Source: Podospora comata (Eukaryota; Ascomycota; Sordariomycetes; Sordariales; Podosporaceae). From it: a stretch of 64,000 nucleotides of DNA. A program made the position numbers and the translations under genes. Positions within the stretch are counted from its first letter, which is position 1. Each line of letters opens with the position of its first letter. Of this stretch, positions 54,366 through 64,000 are shown in pieces. The notes below the pieces were generated by a model. The model was given only the letters and a program-made list of their open reading frames with translations, made no database searches and had not been told where the DNA came from. The DNA is taken from positions 2,914,001 to 2,978,000 of the forward strand of contig CP071497.1 of NCBI GenBank assembly GCA_017354895.1, given 5' to 3'.

Positions 54366-54376
54366 GGCTAAAAGCC
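54366..54376 (+). promoter_or_regulatory. Candidate XlnR/Xyr1 site
   Basis: GGCTAAAAGCC contains GGCTAA on the plus strand and GGCTTTT on the minus strand, both matching the GGC(A/T)-type sites bound by xylanase regulators. It sits 290 bp upstream of the GH11 start codon. Confidence 0.45.
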
Positions 54377-54580
54377 GCCTTGCAACGTCGCATAGCAGGA
54401 CCCCGTCGAGCAAAGCTTGTTGTTAATGTTGGACTCGGACGACAGGGAGCCAGTCGATGTTGATGTTGTCGGGCAGACCCTGGATGTCGTCGTACTGAAC
54501 AATCTTTTGATCATGGAGATCTTCGGCAGAGGGAGAGAGGGTGGGTAGATCGATAGGCATATGGCCACTTCTGTTTGATG

Positions 54581-54588
54581 TATAAAAG
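54581..54588 (+). promoter_or_regulatory. TATA box of the xylanase gene
   Basis: TATAAAAG lies 80 bp upstream of the ATG at 54668, a normal distance for a strongly expressed fungal gene. Confidence 0.55.
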
Positions 54589-54667
54589 CAACGCGTGGTT
54601 CTCCCTGTGGAGTTGAAAGAAGGCATTTCTTTTTGGTCACCCATTTTGTTGATAACAAAAGGTCACA

Positions 54668-55448
54668 ATGGTTCAGATCTCCTCGTTTCTCGTCGCGCTG
54701 GGTCTCCTTCAAGCAGGCTTGGGCGCACCCCAACCTGACGCTAAAGGGGTCCAAGGACGACAGGGCTATTACTTCCAAAACTGGTCTGAAGGCGGCTCTA
54801 ACATTAGATGTTCCAACGGCCAGGGAGGTTCCTTCTCGGCAAACTGGAACTCGAGAGGTGGCTTCGTCTGTGGCAAGGGCTGGAGTGGTGGCGGGGCTAG
54901 GTATGTACCTAGCTATATGTGGCTTCCTGACCATTCAATCCCTAGGGCTTCTTGCTAAAATATTCTACCTTACTATTAGGACTATCAAATATAGCGGGAC
55001 ATACAACGCCACCGGACCAGGCTACCTAGCCGTCTACGGGTGGACTCGCAACCCCTTGATCGAGTATTACATTCTTGAGTCCTACGCTGATCTCGCACCT
55101 AATGAGCCCTGGTTCAGTATTATCATTTCCTTCTTGGTACCATAGTGACTGACATCCCGCAGGACATCCAAAGGCAACTTCACCATCGATGAGGGCACTT
55201 TCGAGGTTTTCACCAGCACCCGAGTGAACAAGCCATCCATTGAAGGCACGAGGACCTTCCAGCAGTACTGGAGCGTGCGTTCCGAAAAGCGAGTGGGCGG
55301 GACGGTCACAACGCAGAAGCACTTTGATGAGTGGGCCAAGAGAGGCATGAGATTGGGTCGTCATGATTATGTGGTGATGGCTGTGGAAGGTTATACTGCT
55401 ACCGGCGGCAGTGGCTCAGCAGGATCAGCCAGCATCACACTGGGATGA
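54668..55448 (+). CDS. GH11 endo-1,4-beta-xylanase
   Basis: Exons 54668..54900, 54980..55111 and 55163..55448 give 216 aa. The signal peptide is [20 protein letters not shown]. The beta-jelly-roll is clear: [91 protein letters not shown] and [18 protein letters not shown]. The two catalytic Glu are in PLIEYYI (nucleophile) and VMAVEGY (acid/base). No CBM. The second intron uses a weak GTTCAG donor, but the frame and family fit. It is a plant-biomass enzyme sitting between biosynthetic genes, probably an unrelated insertion or neighbour. Confidence 0.93.
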
Positions 55449-57625
55449 GGTTGGTGGCAAGTTGAGATGTTGGTTAGATGAATAAGCGATATGATCCAGC
55501 GGTTGACGCACCTGTTTCCCATGATGCACGGGGAGGGGTGTAGCAAAATCAGTTGAGCAAACACCCCTGAGTAGCGCCGCCGGCAAGTAGCTTGGCGGTA
55601 GGTTGACTAGTGTACTGGGCGTCAGACGGGACAACGGCGGCCGACTGACGCTATCGCGGGGACTTATCTCTCTTCAACCGTCCGTCTCGATGGTGGCGGC
55701 CCATTAGCGCTTTGGGTGGAACACACTGGTGTCAGTTGTTACGCGTCATATTCCCAGGTTGCAATGTTGCTGGATGAAGACCAAATAGTGCCATGGCATA
55801 CCCCGTGGTAAGGTAGGTAGGTAGTTTCCAGGACGAGATGTACATACGAGTCGCAAAGGACACCTGAAGAGTCGTGCGGAGCTACGTGATTGCAAAGGTA
55901 AGGTATATTGGGGCCGTCTGTCGCTCTTTGGAGACCCCCCACTTGTCGTGCACAATGGACTGCATTCCGTGGCTCCATGGATCAGGAATTCGGATAGCCC
56001 TAAAGGACGCCAGGTTTGTCTCCTACACCTGCCTTGTTCAAGCAACCCCCCCCGGCGGACGGAATCCAAATACAGTAGGAAACTCGTCTTGCTTGTTGAC
56101 GGACTCTTGATGGACCCCTTACAATCCTTCCCGTGCGATAACGGTTGCGGGGGACCAGCCAGTGCACCAACCCCTGAGTTGATCCTTCTAGCGTGCTTCG
56201 AGAGCAAGCCCGAAGCTTGATCGCAGCGATTGCTTGAGATGATGTGACACATCAACCACACGAACCACACCGCGACAGTGTGTAGCATCGCGGGAGGCGC
56301 CATTGTCCAGTACACTCGCTAATTCGGCCTCTCTGCCTGGCCGCTCTGTTTTTGCTACCACACGCAGCACGCTACTGACATGGTCTTTCTATCTTCCAGG
56401 TTCTCACCTTGGACGTTGTGATAGCTTATCATGACCCCTCCGGGGCGAGACAACGTGCGCGAACCGGTTGGTATCAAGAAAGGACGATCCCTCTTCACGA
56501 TGGGCACTCGGTGGAGAATTCCCATAGCATTCTGGGTGCAATTGTCACTCTGGCATGTTTCCCCCGATCTGTCTCTTGTGTGGACCCTGCTTTTCTCCAG
56601 TCTCCACATTAATACTACCCTGCCAATGCGCCCGCATCGATACAGCCAATCATGCTCCTTCTGGTCACCGAAACATGCGAGTAAAAGAGCGGGTTCTGTT
56701 AGGTAAAGAGAACTACAGATTCAGGTCCCCCCATCGGCTTCCACTCACCCGAGTCAGCATGCATCCTCCACTAGGCGCCGAGATTACCTAGTGTAGGTGT
56801 AAACATCGCCAGATCCAGTACGGGCCGTTGAAGCCGCCATGTGCAGAGCGCTAAGAATTCAACGGTTCCGCACCTCGATAGGGAGTTACTAATGCCTAGG
56901 CACCTAGATATGCCGAAGCCCCGAGACACCGTGGCTGATCGCAAACAGCACAACATGCGTTCGACACCAGCCTTCGGTTCCAAAACCTGGGTCAAAAAGC
57001 CACGACCCTATAAACAAACAACGCCAATGTAAGAAAGCGAAGAATACTACAGCTAACAATATGAATGGCAAGTATGTGCAGTGGAAGGCTGGCGCCGTCA
57101 GTGTTGTATTCATATCGAGGTGGTTCGATGGTACCAGACTTTACTGACATCGGGGACTTGGTGGGTAGCATACAACCGCCTCATCTGGCAGCGACCAGTG
57201 AGCTGAGTAGATTGCGTCCGTGTAAACGGCCCTCTAAAGGGTCCGCCGCACGCTTCTGCCAAAAAGAAATACCCGAACCGTGAGGGGGCTGTGATGTAAC
57301 CCTAGCCACGCCTCGTTCGTCATTCGGCGCATTTCCACAATCAACGGCAATATCGGAATCCCGGTCGGCACTCTGCCCGTGGTTCAATCTCAACTCCTCT
57401 CAACACCAGGCGACGCCAGCCAACACTTTGGATATCACCGAATGCTGCACGGTTGACAGCGATGCCGTGAGGAATCATTAAGGACGCGGGCTCGTCGCCA
57501 TGGCTCTCTCACCTAGTCTACCTATCCGAGACCTCTCGCTCATCCCGTCAGATCTCCGCAGCTGCGCAGCCGCTACTACGTCCCCATAGACACTGCTACG
57601 ACTTTCATCTCTACCAGCCAACATA
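55449..57625. other. 2.2-kb gene-poor stretch inside the cluster
   Basis: No exon with recognisable protein features is seen on either strand. The longest ORF (minus, 55746-56315) has no domain, signal or coding bias I trust. It ends in the promoter of the FAD monooxygenase. Confidence 0.5.
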
Positions 57626-58897
57626 ATGCATGTTCTTATCGTGGGCGGTGGCTTGGGTGGGCTCAGCCTGGCCCAGACTCTTCGCAAGCAGGGCATCTCG
57701 TTCGAGGTCTTTGAGCGCGACGAGTCTGCGGACAGTCGTTTTCAGGGATGGGCCATCGGAATCCACAGGTGCGCTGTCTCTTCAGAGAGTCCCACGTTTT
57801 AGTGCTAAAAAAACGGGCATAGCATCATTGGCGACTTGAAGGCGTCGTTTCCGGATGACATGCCGGACATGAAGCAAGCGACTGACCATCTCCAACCAAT
57901 CGATCTCCCATGCCAGATTGGCTTGTATTATCCCGGCCGCCAAGGTAGGGTGGGTGTTCAAGATACCCCTGAAAACCCGATCATTCGTGCCGAGAGACTT
58001 CGTCTCCGCCGGTGGCTCTCTACCAATATCGACATTCAGTGGAACAAACACGTCAAGAGCATCAGCCACAACGACCAGGGCGTCCAAGTCTTCTTCCAAG
58101 ATGGCAGCAGCGCCAAGGGCGACATTTTGGTCGGAGCGGACGGCATCAACAGCGTGGTCCGCGAGCAACTGCTCCAGACTCCCAACTCGGCCCTCCTCAA
58201 GACGGTCCCCCTGGCAGCTATCATCGGCGAGGTGACCCTCCACGGCGACGCCTTCAAGCGCCAGCTCGAGCTAGGCCACTCAGCCTACATTTACGTCGCC
58301 CCTGACCTCGGCTGCTGGATGTTTGGCGGTCTGCACCACGCCCTCCCCGACGGCGTCTCCGGCAAACACTACTGGATGCTCATGAAGCCCGATCCCACCG
58401 TCGCCGACCCCAACCACTGGCTTCAGACTGCTACCCAGCAGGAGAAGCTCGATTACGCTTTGGCCCTTGTCGCGAAGCTCCCACCCAAGTTTAGGGAGAT
58501 CTACGAGGCCACGCCCGCAAGCGGGATCAAGCAGGAGAGTCATGTGTGGAGGGATCTTGAGCTGGAGAGTCTGCCTGCCGGACGGGTCGTTTTGCTTGGT
58601 GATGCTGCTCATGCCATGACGCCGTTCCGTGGTGAGGGGGGTTATAATGCGCTGATCGACTCGATGAAGCTGGCCAAGATACTGGCAGGCGTGGATGGGA
58701 GTGATATTGACGCTATCAAGAAGGCAGTAGAGGAGTATAACAAGGAGATGCTTGAGAGGGGCGTGGAGGCTGTTCGTGCTTCGAGGGGTGAACAGAGTGC
58801 TCAGAAGACCAAGAGCGCAAACGCAAAGGTCATGAGTGCTGGTCAGGAGGCGCGGGTTTTGCCGGAAAGTGAGATTGTTTTGACGGCCAGGGGCTGA
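57626..58897 (+). CDS. FAD-dependent monooxygenase (group A, salicylate-hydroxylase-like)
   Basis: Exons 57626..57768 and 57823..58897 give 405 aa; the 54-nt intron splits a Ser codon. MHVLIVGGGLGGLSLAQTLR is the N-terminal Rossmann G-x-G-x-x-G, ILVGADGINSVVREQL is the D-G motif, and VVLLGDAAHAMTPFRGEGGY is the second FAD-binding G-D motif. No TM, so cytosolic. These enzymes hydroxylate or epoxidise using NAD(P)H and O2. Position in the cluster suggests tailoring of the PKS-NRPS product. Confidence 0.9.
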
Positions 58898-59915
58898 TTG
58901 AGGGGGGTTTGTTTACATGACGTCACTGATGGGAGTTATAGAATTAAGGGGTTGGAAATATTGAATGGGAATTGTTTGACATCTCTTTGTTTATTACGAC
59001 TCCTTGAGTAGTTTTCGGGCAACCCTTAGGACCGAGTGCTCTTTAATTCCATTGCTCACAGCTAGGTTTTGATGTTCCAGACCTTGATCCGACGAAGAAA
59101 AAGGGAGGATTGAGAACAAACAAACAGTTTTACAATCTCTTGTTCTTCTGAGATCTATGTTACCAAATCTAGACCTTCAAATTCCCCCACCAGCGAGAAT
59201 GAACGTGGCACCACGCCAGCATTGTTGAAGCAACACCAACGAGTTGCTACGGTAAGAGCATATTTGCAGTCAGTTATGAAGTCTCTACTTCCTGGCAATG
59301 GTTGAGCGCAGTGTTATCCACGGCATTGCCCAGTGGTGGCATTCCAGGTCGCTAAAACGCATGTTTCCAGGTTGTGCAATAATAGTAGGCCTTACAAGGG
59401 ACGGCAATGTGTAAGCCAGAATGCGTTCCCATCGGTCGTGGCCACATCTCCTATGTGGCCCGGCTATCAGGTCGACTCTGATACTTCCTCCCACTTCCTT
59501 GTGATCGACCGCAGGGTCTGTTTTTTTCCTTTTGTTGTTGTGGTTTTCTCTTTTCCTTTTTTTTGTTTTGGGCAACGGTATACGAACACACACAACACAC
59601 ACAGAAACGGAGGAAGACGCACCGACCGACCGACTCGATCGATTAGCTGAACTTGATGGATGGGTCACCAATGTCGCCGAAGTGCAAAACCACCGATAAC
59701 ACCTTGCGTAACAAAGCACCGAATTACCTAGTTCCAACAGCCAGACGAGGATTAAGCAAAGTAATGTGGTACGATTGCAACTTCAGTCAGTCTCGGTGAC
59801 CTTATCGTCAACACGTCGTTTCCAGCACATAAAGGAGATTTCGAGCTGACGTTCTCGTCTTGATCCACAGTATCAACACCGCAATCTTGAAACTGAATCG
59901 GCTGCCAACATCACA
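58898..59915. promoter_or_regulatory. Upstream region of the 2OG oxygenase gene
   Basis: This 1-kb stretch carries ACCGACCGACCGA at 59621-59633, the same tetramer run seen upstream of the PKS-NRPS start. A T-rich/A+C-rich low-complexity patch at 59520-59605 precedes it. No exon recognised. Confidence 0.35.
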
Positions 59916-60976
59916 ATGCCCTCCGCCGACCTCATCCTCCCCCTCATCGACCTCGCCCCTTACCTCTCCCCAGACGCCACCCCGTCATCCAAAGCAACAG
60001 TCATTGCCCAAGTCCGCGCTGCCGTCGCCGAGTTTGGCTTCTTCCAAGTCATCAACCATGGAATCCCCCTCGCCTCCCAACACGCCCTGATTGAGGCGAT
60101 CCGCACTCTCATGAGAATCCCCAAGGAAGACAAACTGGCCATGAGCTTCCTCAAAAATCCCTGCCGTCGGGGGTACGAGGGGTCAGGGGATACCTTCCGG
60201 ACTGGAGACAAGATGCACGACGCCAAAGAAGTCAGCCCACCCTTTCCAACTCCCTCCTTCTTCCACACGCTTTGTTGACACGGAAAAAAAAGGCATTCTA
60301 CATTGGCCGTCCCTCCGAAAAGATTGAGCCTCCTGGGTTCCACGGCCCAAACATTTGGCCTTCGCCTGAGCTGGTCCCCGAGGCCGAGTTCCGCGACCCG
60401 GTCTGGTCGTACTATCAGGAGACGAACCGGCTGGGCAGAGAGATCTGGCAGCTTCTCATCCAGGGACTTGGTCACCCGGGGGAGCTGCTCTCCCAGTTCA
60501 CCAAGAAGCCTGTCGTGATGATGAAGATGATTCGGTATCCTCCCTTTTCGTCTACCTTGCCGGGCCAGTTCGGAGTAGGTGCCCACACCGATTTTGGTGG
60601 CGTCACAGTTCTCCTGCAAGAGGCTGGACGAAATGGGCTGGAGGTCGAGCACAAGGGGGAGTGGATTCCTGTTCCTGCGCTGGAGAATGTTTTGGTGATC
60701 AACGCTGGTGATATGATTGCTGGCTGGTCCGGGGGCGTGTACCAGAGTGCGAAGCACAGGGTTATCAACAAGGGTGAGGAAGAGAGGATCAGCTGTGCGA
60801 CGTTCTGGCACGGGGACTTGGATGCCACGAACCCGTTTATTGATGGCAAGGGAGAGGGCGCGGCCGGGGATGAGACGGTGGCTGATTTGCTGGTCAAGAG
60901 GTTTAGAAGCCAGTTTAGCTTGATGAAGGGGAAGAAGACCGAAGAGGTGGTGAGAGGAGAAGTGTTTGCTCATTGA
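59916..60976 (+). CDS. 2-oxoglutarate/Fe(II)-dependent oxygenase (isopenicillin-N-synthase-like)
   Basis: Exons 59916..60230 and 60293..60976 give 332 aa. The N-terminal DIOX_N region reads LPLIDLAPYLSPD and EFGFFQVINHGIPLA. The catalytic core has the iron ligands HTDFGG (His and Asp) and SAKHRVIN (distal His, with Arg binding 2-oxoglutarate). The first donor is an unusual GTCAGC, but the spliced frame gives DAKEAFYIGRPS, fitting the family. The gene is downstream of and on the same strand as the FAD monooxygenase and converges with the enoyl reductase gene. Likely a tailoring oxidase. Confidence 0.9.
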
Positions 60977-61642
60977 GTGGAGAAGGCCGAATTACTGGGC
61001 GGGGTTGAGGGTTCCAAAGAAAGGGACAACATGTTTAAGTTAACAAAGAAGTTTTATGACATTTCAATGAAAAAGGAACTTGCATCATTCAATCAGTGAA
61101 GGCCAAAGAAAGTCTAATGAAGAACCTTTGATGAAGGGGAAGACACCCTGCAGTGTTGAGATGAATGAATCTCTCACCACTCGAGTGATCCCATTCACCC
61201 TGTGATTCGAGGATATGCAGTGGAGCTTTGGAAGAAGAGAGAGCCATTATGGAATACCCTGTAAAGCATATTTAATGAGCTTTAAAAGGTAGTTAAGAGG
61301 CCTTAAAAGTTACACCAAAGGCCCTCAAAAAGAGTGAACAGGCTGTAACGGATAGTTAAGAGGCGTGAAGAAAAAGGTAAGCCTTAAGAGATGATTCAAA
61401 GGTCTTAGATGATAATTTAAACGTCTTTTACTATGTTATAGGGAGGGGGGCGCTGGTAAGATAACAAGGGGGCTCCGTAAAGGTTCGCCCCAAGTAAAAG
61501 CACCCTGTTTGAGCTGGGTGTTTGGAGGTGACACCACGTCAAAATTTACCCAAAAGAATACATTCATCAATGTGAAATAACGCTGCTAAATATACCATCA
61601 TACCCACAAAGTTCCACAGATATCCTTGCCACCAATACGTCA
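60977..61642. other. Convergent intergenic region with repeat block
   Basis: It lies between the 3' ends of the 2OG oxygenase (plus) and the enoyl reductase (minus) and includes repeat block 3. No gene seen. Confidence 0.6.
61262..61432 (-). repeat. Degenerate 21-bp A+T-rich tandem repeat, block 3 (inverted)
   Basis: Read on the minus strand, this gives about eight units of the block 1/2 core (for example TTTTAAGGCCTCTTAACTA). The adjacent minus-strand sequence TACGGAGCCCC near 61470-61480 matches ACGGAGCCC beside block 1, so blocks 1 and 3 look like inverted copies of one longer element. Confidence 0.7.
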
Positions 61643-62861
61643 TCACACCACGGAATACACCATTTTCTGACCTGACAACGATTGACTCCGGATGATATCA
61701 ACTCCCTTCATGACCCCCTCCCACCCACCGGGCATCACCTTGATTGGATGAGCTTGAATCTTACCGCCGTCCAGTAAGCTTTGCACAGCAGCGAATGCCT
61801 GAGCACCAAACCTTCTATCCTCCGGAGTTGCCTCTCGTCCATATTCACCCTCCAAACCCACCTTGATTCCGAAGATGCTGAGAACCATCACCCACGACGG
61901 CTCAACCGTCAGAGCCCGCGTCTGCGCTACAGTATCTCTGAACGGTTCAAGAGAAACATAGCGACCGCCAGCACGCCCGATTGATTCGAAGCAAAGCTTG
62001 GTAGTGTCGGCCTGTGAGACGCAGTCGAGAGCATACCCGAGCTCGTTGCGGGTGTACTCGCGGATCTCTTGAGCACATGTTGGGGAGTGGTAGTCAAAGA
62101 CCTTTTCGGCACCGAACCGTTCAACAAGGGCAAAGTTGGAAGGGGAGCATGATGCGATTGGTCTGAGGCCGGCACTAGTGAAAGGAAGAGGAATGGTCAG
62201 CGGAGACTCCAAAGAGATGATGGGGACCGAGCTTACTTCTTCAGAAGTTGAATGGCTCTGGTTCCAGACGCCGTGCTGCCTCCAGCAACTAGAACAAATT
62301 CTCCTTGCTTTGGCTCACCTCTGCGGAGGTCGTCCAGAGTGGCAGGTACATGAAGTCTGTCAAACAACGATAGCGTTGCGGTGGCAACACCGGTTCCCAA
62401 GCTAGCACCCTCCTCGAAGCTCATGTCGTCGGGAAGTCTGAGTAAAAGATCCGCCATTGCTCCCACGTATTGAGAGAACCCCCCAATGGTTTTGACGTTT
62501 GAATTGCCGCCAAAAACCATGCCGGCGACCCTATCCCCGACTGAAAGATGCGCAGGAGCGTCTTTCCCGAGGGCAACAATGGTGCCTGCAAAGTCATAAC
62601 CATGAATAGCTCCCTGAGCTGGACTGTAATCGAGCATCTTGGCATCTGCTGGGTTGATCGCCACCGCGGCCGTTTTCACTGCCAAGGTTAGATTACGGTG
62701 GGTATGGGAGAGGAGGTGACGAGGGTAAACAAACCGATTGCCATATCGGGTGCGAGCGTCGGCACTGCGACATCGTGCTGAATGGCGAGTTTCCCAGGTC
62801 CCTGAGCAATAATCGCCGTCTGTGTCCTTGGGAGGGAGAGCTCTGCGTTCAACGAGGGCAT
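61643..62861 (-). CDS. Trans-acting enoyl reductase (MDR superfamily, LovC-like)
   Basis: Exons 62861..62735, 62678..62237 and 62174..61643 give 366 aa. The N-terminal GroES-like part reads AIIAQGPGKLAIQHDVAVP, INPADAKMLDYSPAQGAIHG and YDFAGTIVALG. The Rossmann part has VLVAGGSTASGTRAIQLLKN and FGAEKVFDYHSPTCAQEIRE. The zinc-binding Cys/His set of alcohol dehydrogenases is absent, as expected for trans-ERs that serve fungal highly reducing PKSs. Because the PKS-NRPS here has an inactive ER domain, this protein is the likely partner that reduces selected enoyl intermediates. Confidence 0.9.
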
Positions 62862-63378
62862 GATTGTGTGTGTTGGCTAAGTGGAATGAAGTTGGATCAA
62901 AGGGGTGGGGTAGATGATTAAATTGTCCAGATTATCAGCTTTCAAGATGTCAACAACCTGTTGCAACAATGCCGTCAGACGCCTTGCTTTAAACTGGTGG
63001 TCCACAGCATATTAACCGTTAACCACATCGGGTGAGCCAGACAATCGGGCCTGTCCTGCCGCCGCATTTGCGCTGTCTCGGCGCATTGCACAAAACAAAG
63101 TCACCGAACACAACGCCGAACAGAAGGCCCCGAAATATTTATCAATCCAACCGCCGAGCCAAGACTTCACTCTCAACAGCCGAATTTCGATGGCTCTATC
63201 GAATCTGCGGTGATGTTGCTTACCTATTTCTGCAGAGACCCACCGCAGCAGGGTGGTCCTCGGCGGTGACGGGAATCTAGCATATCCTCCAGCACCCAAT
63301 TTCCAGCAGCGGCTTGAACTATCATAGCCTTTCAGAATAACAGAATCATTTGTGTTCATTCTGGCAATCCAAACACCA
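62862..63378. promoter_or_regulatory. Bidirectional promoter of the trans-ER and P450 genes
   Basis: The two start codons are head to head, 517 bp apart, so the genes probably share control elements. A minus-strand ORF at 63012-63431 overlaps the P450 start and has no family features. Confidence 0.5.
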
Positions 63379-64000
63379 ATGGCGGCAACCGAAATCCTAA
63401 CCTGCCCCGTTGCAGTCGACAAGGAGGCCAACCTGGCTCACTGCCCAGCTCTGTACCCAGGCCAAGCACTCGACACACCCAAGAGCCCCCAAAAGATCGA
63501 AGAAGCAGAAATGATCGACCACTCCAAGCTACTCAAAATTCCGTCTCCAAAGCATGGCCATTACTTCGGCCTGCTGGGTCACGCCCCGGATCTCGACCCT
63601 GACCTGCCTGTCAAGTCGTTCTGGAAGCTGATGGACCAGTATGGAGAGATATTCCAGCTTGACCTCGGGATGGCCTACCCCCGGGTGTTTGTCGGTAGCC
63701 GAGAGCTGGTCAACGAGATGGCGGATGACGAACGGTTCAGCAAGTTTACTCATCGACTGCACAAGGAGATGAGACCGGTGTTTGGTGATGGTTTATTTTC
63801 TGCCGAGTCAACGGACAAGGCTTGGTGGAAGGCTCATAGGCTGCTGGTGCCGATCTTTGGTGAGTTTGTCAAAGTCTTTGACGGGGCTGGGGCTAACATC
63901 GGAAAGGATCGCTGGGGTTGAGCAAGATGTTTGATGACATGTAAGTTTCCTGTGCTGCTTGATATTTTTGGGTGACCTCTTTCTAATTTCTTCATCCCAA
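63379..64000 (+). CDS. Cytochrome P450, CYP505-like N-terminus, cut by the window edge
   Basis: Exons 63379..63859 and 63907..63940 are visible; the window ends in intron 2. About 171 residues are seen. I chose the ATG at 63379 (MAATEILTCPVAV). The segment IPSPKHGHYFGLLGHAPDLD, DQYGEIFQLDL and ERFSKFTHRLHKEM lead to AWWKAHRLLVPIFGSLGLS-KMFDDM, matching the B' to C-helix W-x-x-x-H/R region of CYP505/CYP102-type enzymes. These are soluble and often fused to their own reductase, and no membrane anchor is seen here. The heme region is outside the window. Confidence 0.8.

Larger units (their letters stand above)
53956..54667. other. Xylanase upstream region
   Basis: This contains the XlnR-type site and TATA box listed separately. 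A minus-strand ORF overlaps the xylanase 5' end and is considered a shadow. Confidence 0.5.

Noticed and set aside
55746-56315. Minus-strand ORF of 189 codons in the gene-poor cluster gap
   Set aside because: No signal peptide, domain or believable composition; several overlapping ORFs of similar quality exist nearby.

Overview
The window looks like chromosomal DNA of a filamentous ascomycete, most likely a Sordariomycete (Sordariales-like). Genes are split by short introns (about 50-80 nt, mostly GTAAGT/GTATGT-type donors). The repertoire is typical of such fungi: HET-domain genes, an AA9 polysaccharide monooxygenase, a GH11 xylanase, GPI-anchored Thr-rich wall proteins and a large PKS-NRPS secondary-metabolite cluster. 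Several genes are visibly decayed by nonsense changes and frameshifts. Exon coordinates below were worked out by hand from splice signals, reading frame and protein-family continuity; no alignment or database search was run.

Positions 1-18 kb hold mostly housekeeping and secreted genes. They include a YIL108W-type metallopeptidase running off the left edge, a SNARE-associated/TVP38-type Golgi membrane protein, a membrane-anchored pepsin-like protein that has lost one catalytic Asp, a Thr-rich repeat GPI protein, and two neighbouring secreted GPI-type paralogues with a probable decayed third copy at 5.2-5.7 kb. A Cys-rich small secreted protein, an AA9 LPMO, a maltose-O-acetyltransferase-type enzyme and an ADP-ribosylglycohydrolase follow.

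Positions 18-36 kb form a more variable region. It contains a HET-domain pseudogene with many disabling changes, a proline-rich four-TM protein, an intronless subtilase without signal peptide, a cytochrome P450 relic, a tRNA-Cys(GCA), an unknown Cys-cluster protein, a class III aminotransferase, an intact HET protein and an F-box protein.

Positions 37-64 kb hold a biosynthetic gene cluster. Its core is one 12.3-kb, eight-exon hybrid PKS-NRPS (KS-AT-DH-MT-ER0-KR-ACP-C-A-T-R). Alongside are an AflR-like Zn2Cys6 regulator, a FAD monooxygenase, a 2-oxoglutarate/Fe(II) oxygenase, a trans-acting enoyl reductase that would complement the dead ER domain, and a P450 (CYP505-like N-terminus) cut by the right edge. 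A GH11 xylanase sits inside the cluster. Three blocks of a degenerate 21-bp A+T-rich tandem repeat lie at 37.15-37.43, 53.65-53.95 and 61.26-61.43 kb, the last inverted, bracketing parts of the cluster. The A domain has Asn where the amino-group-binding Asp is expected and the terminal reductase has Arg for the catalytic Lys, so the product is hard to predict and may be new.
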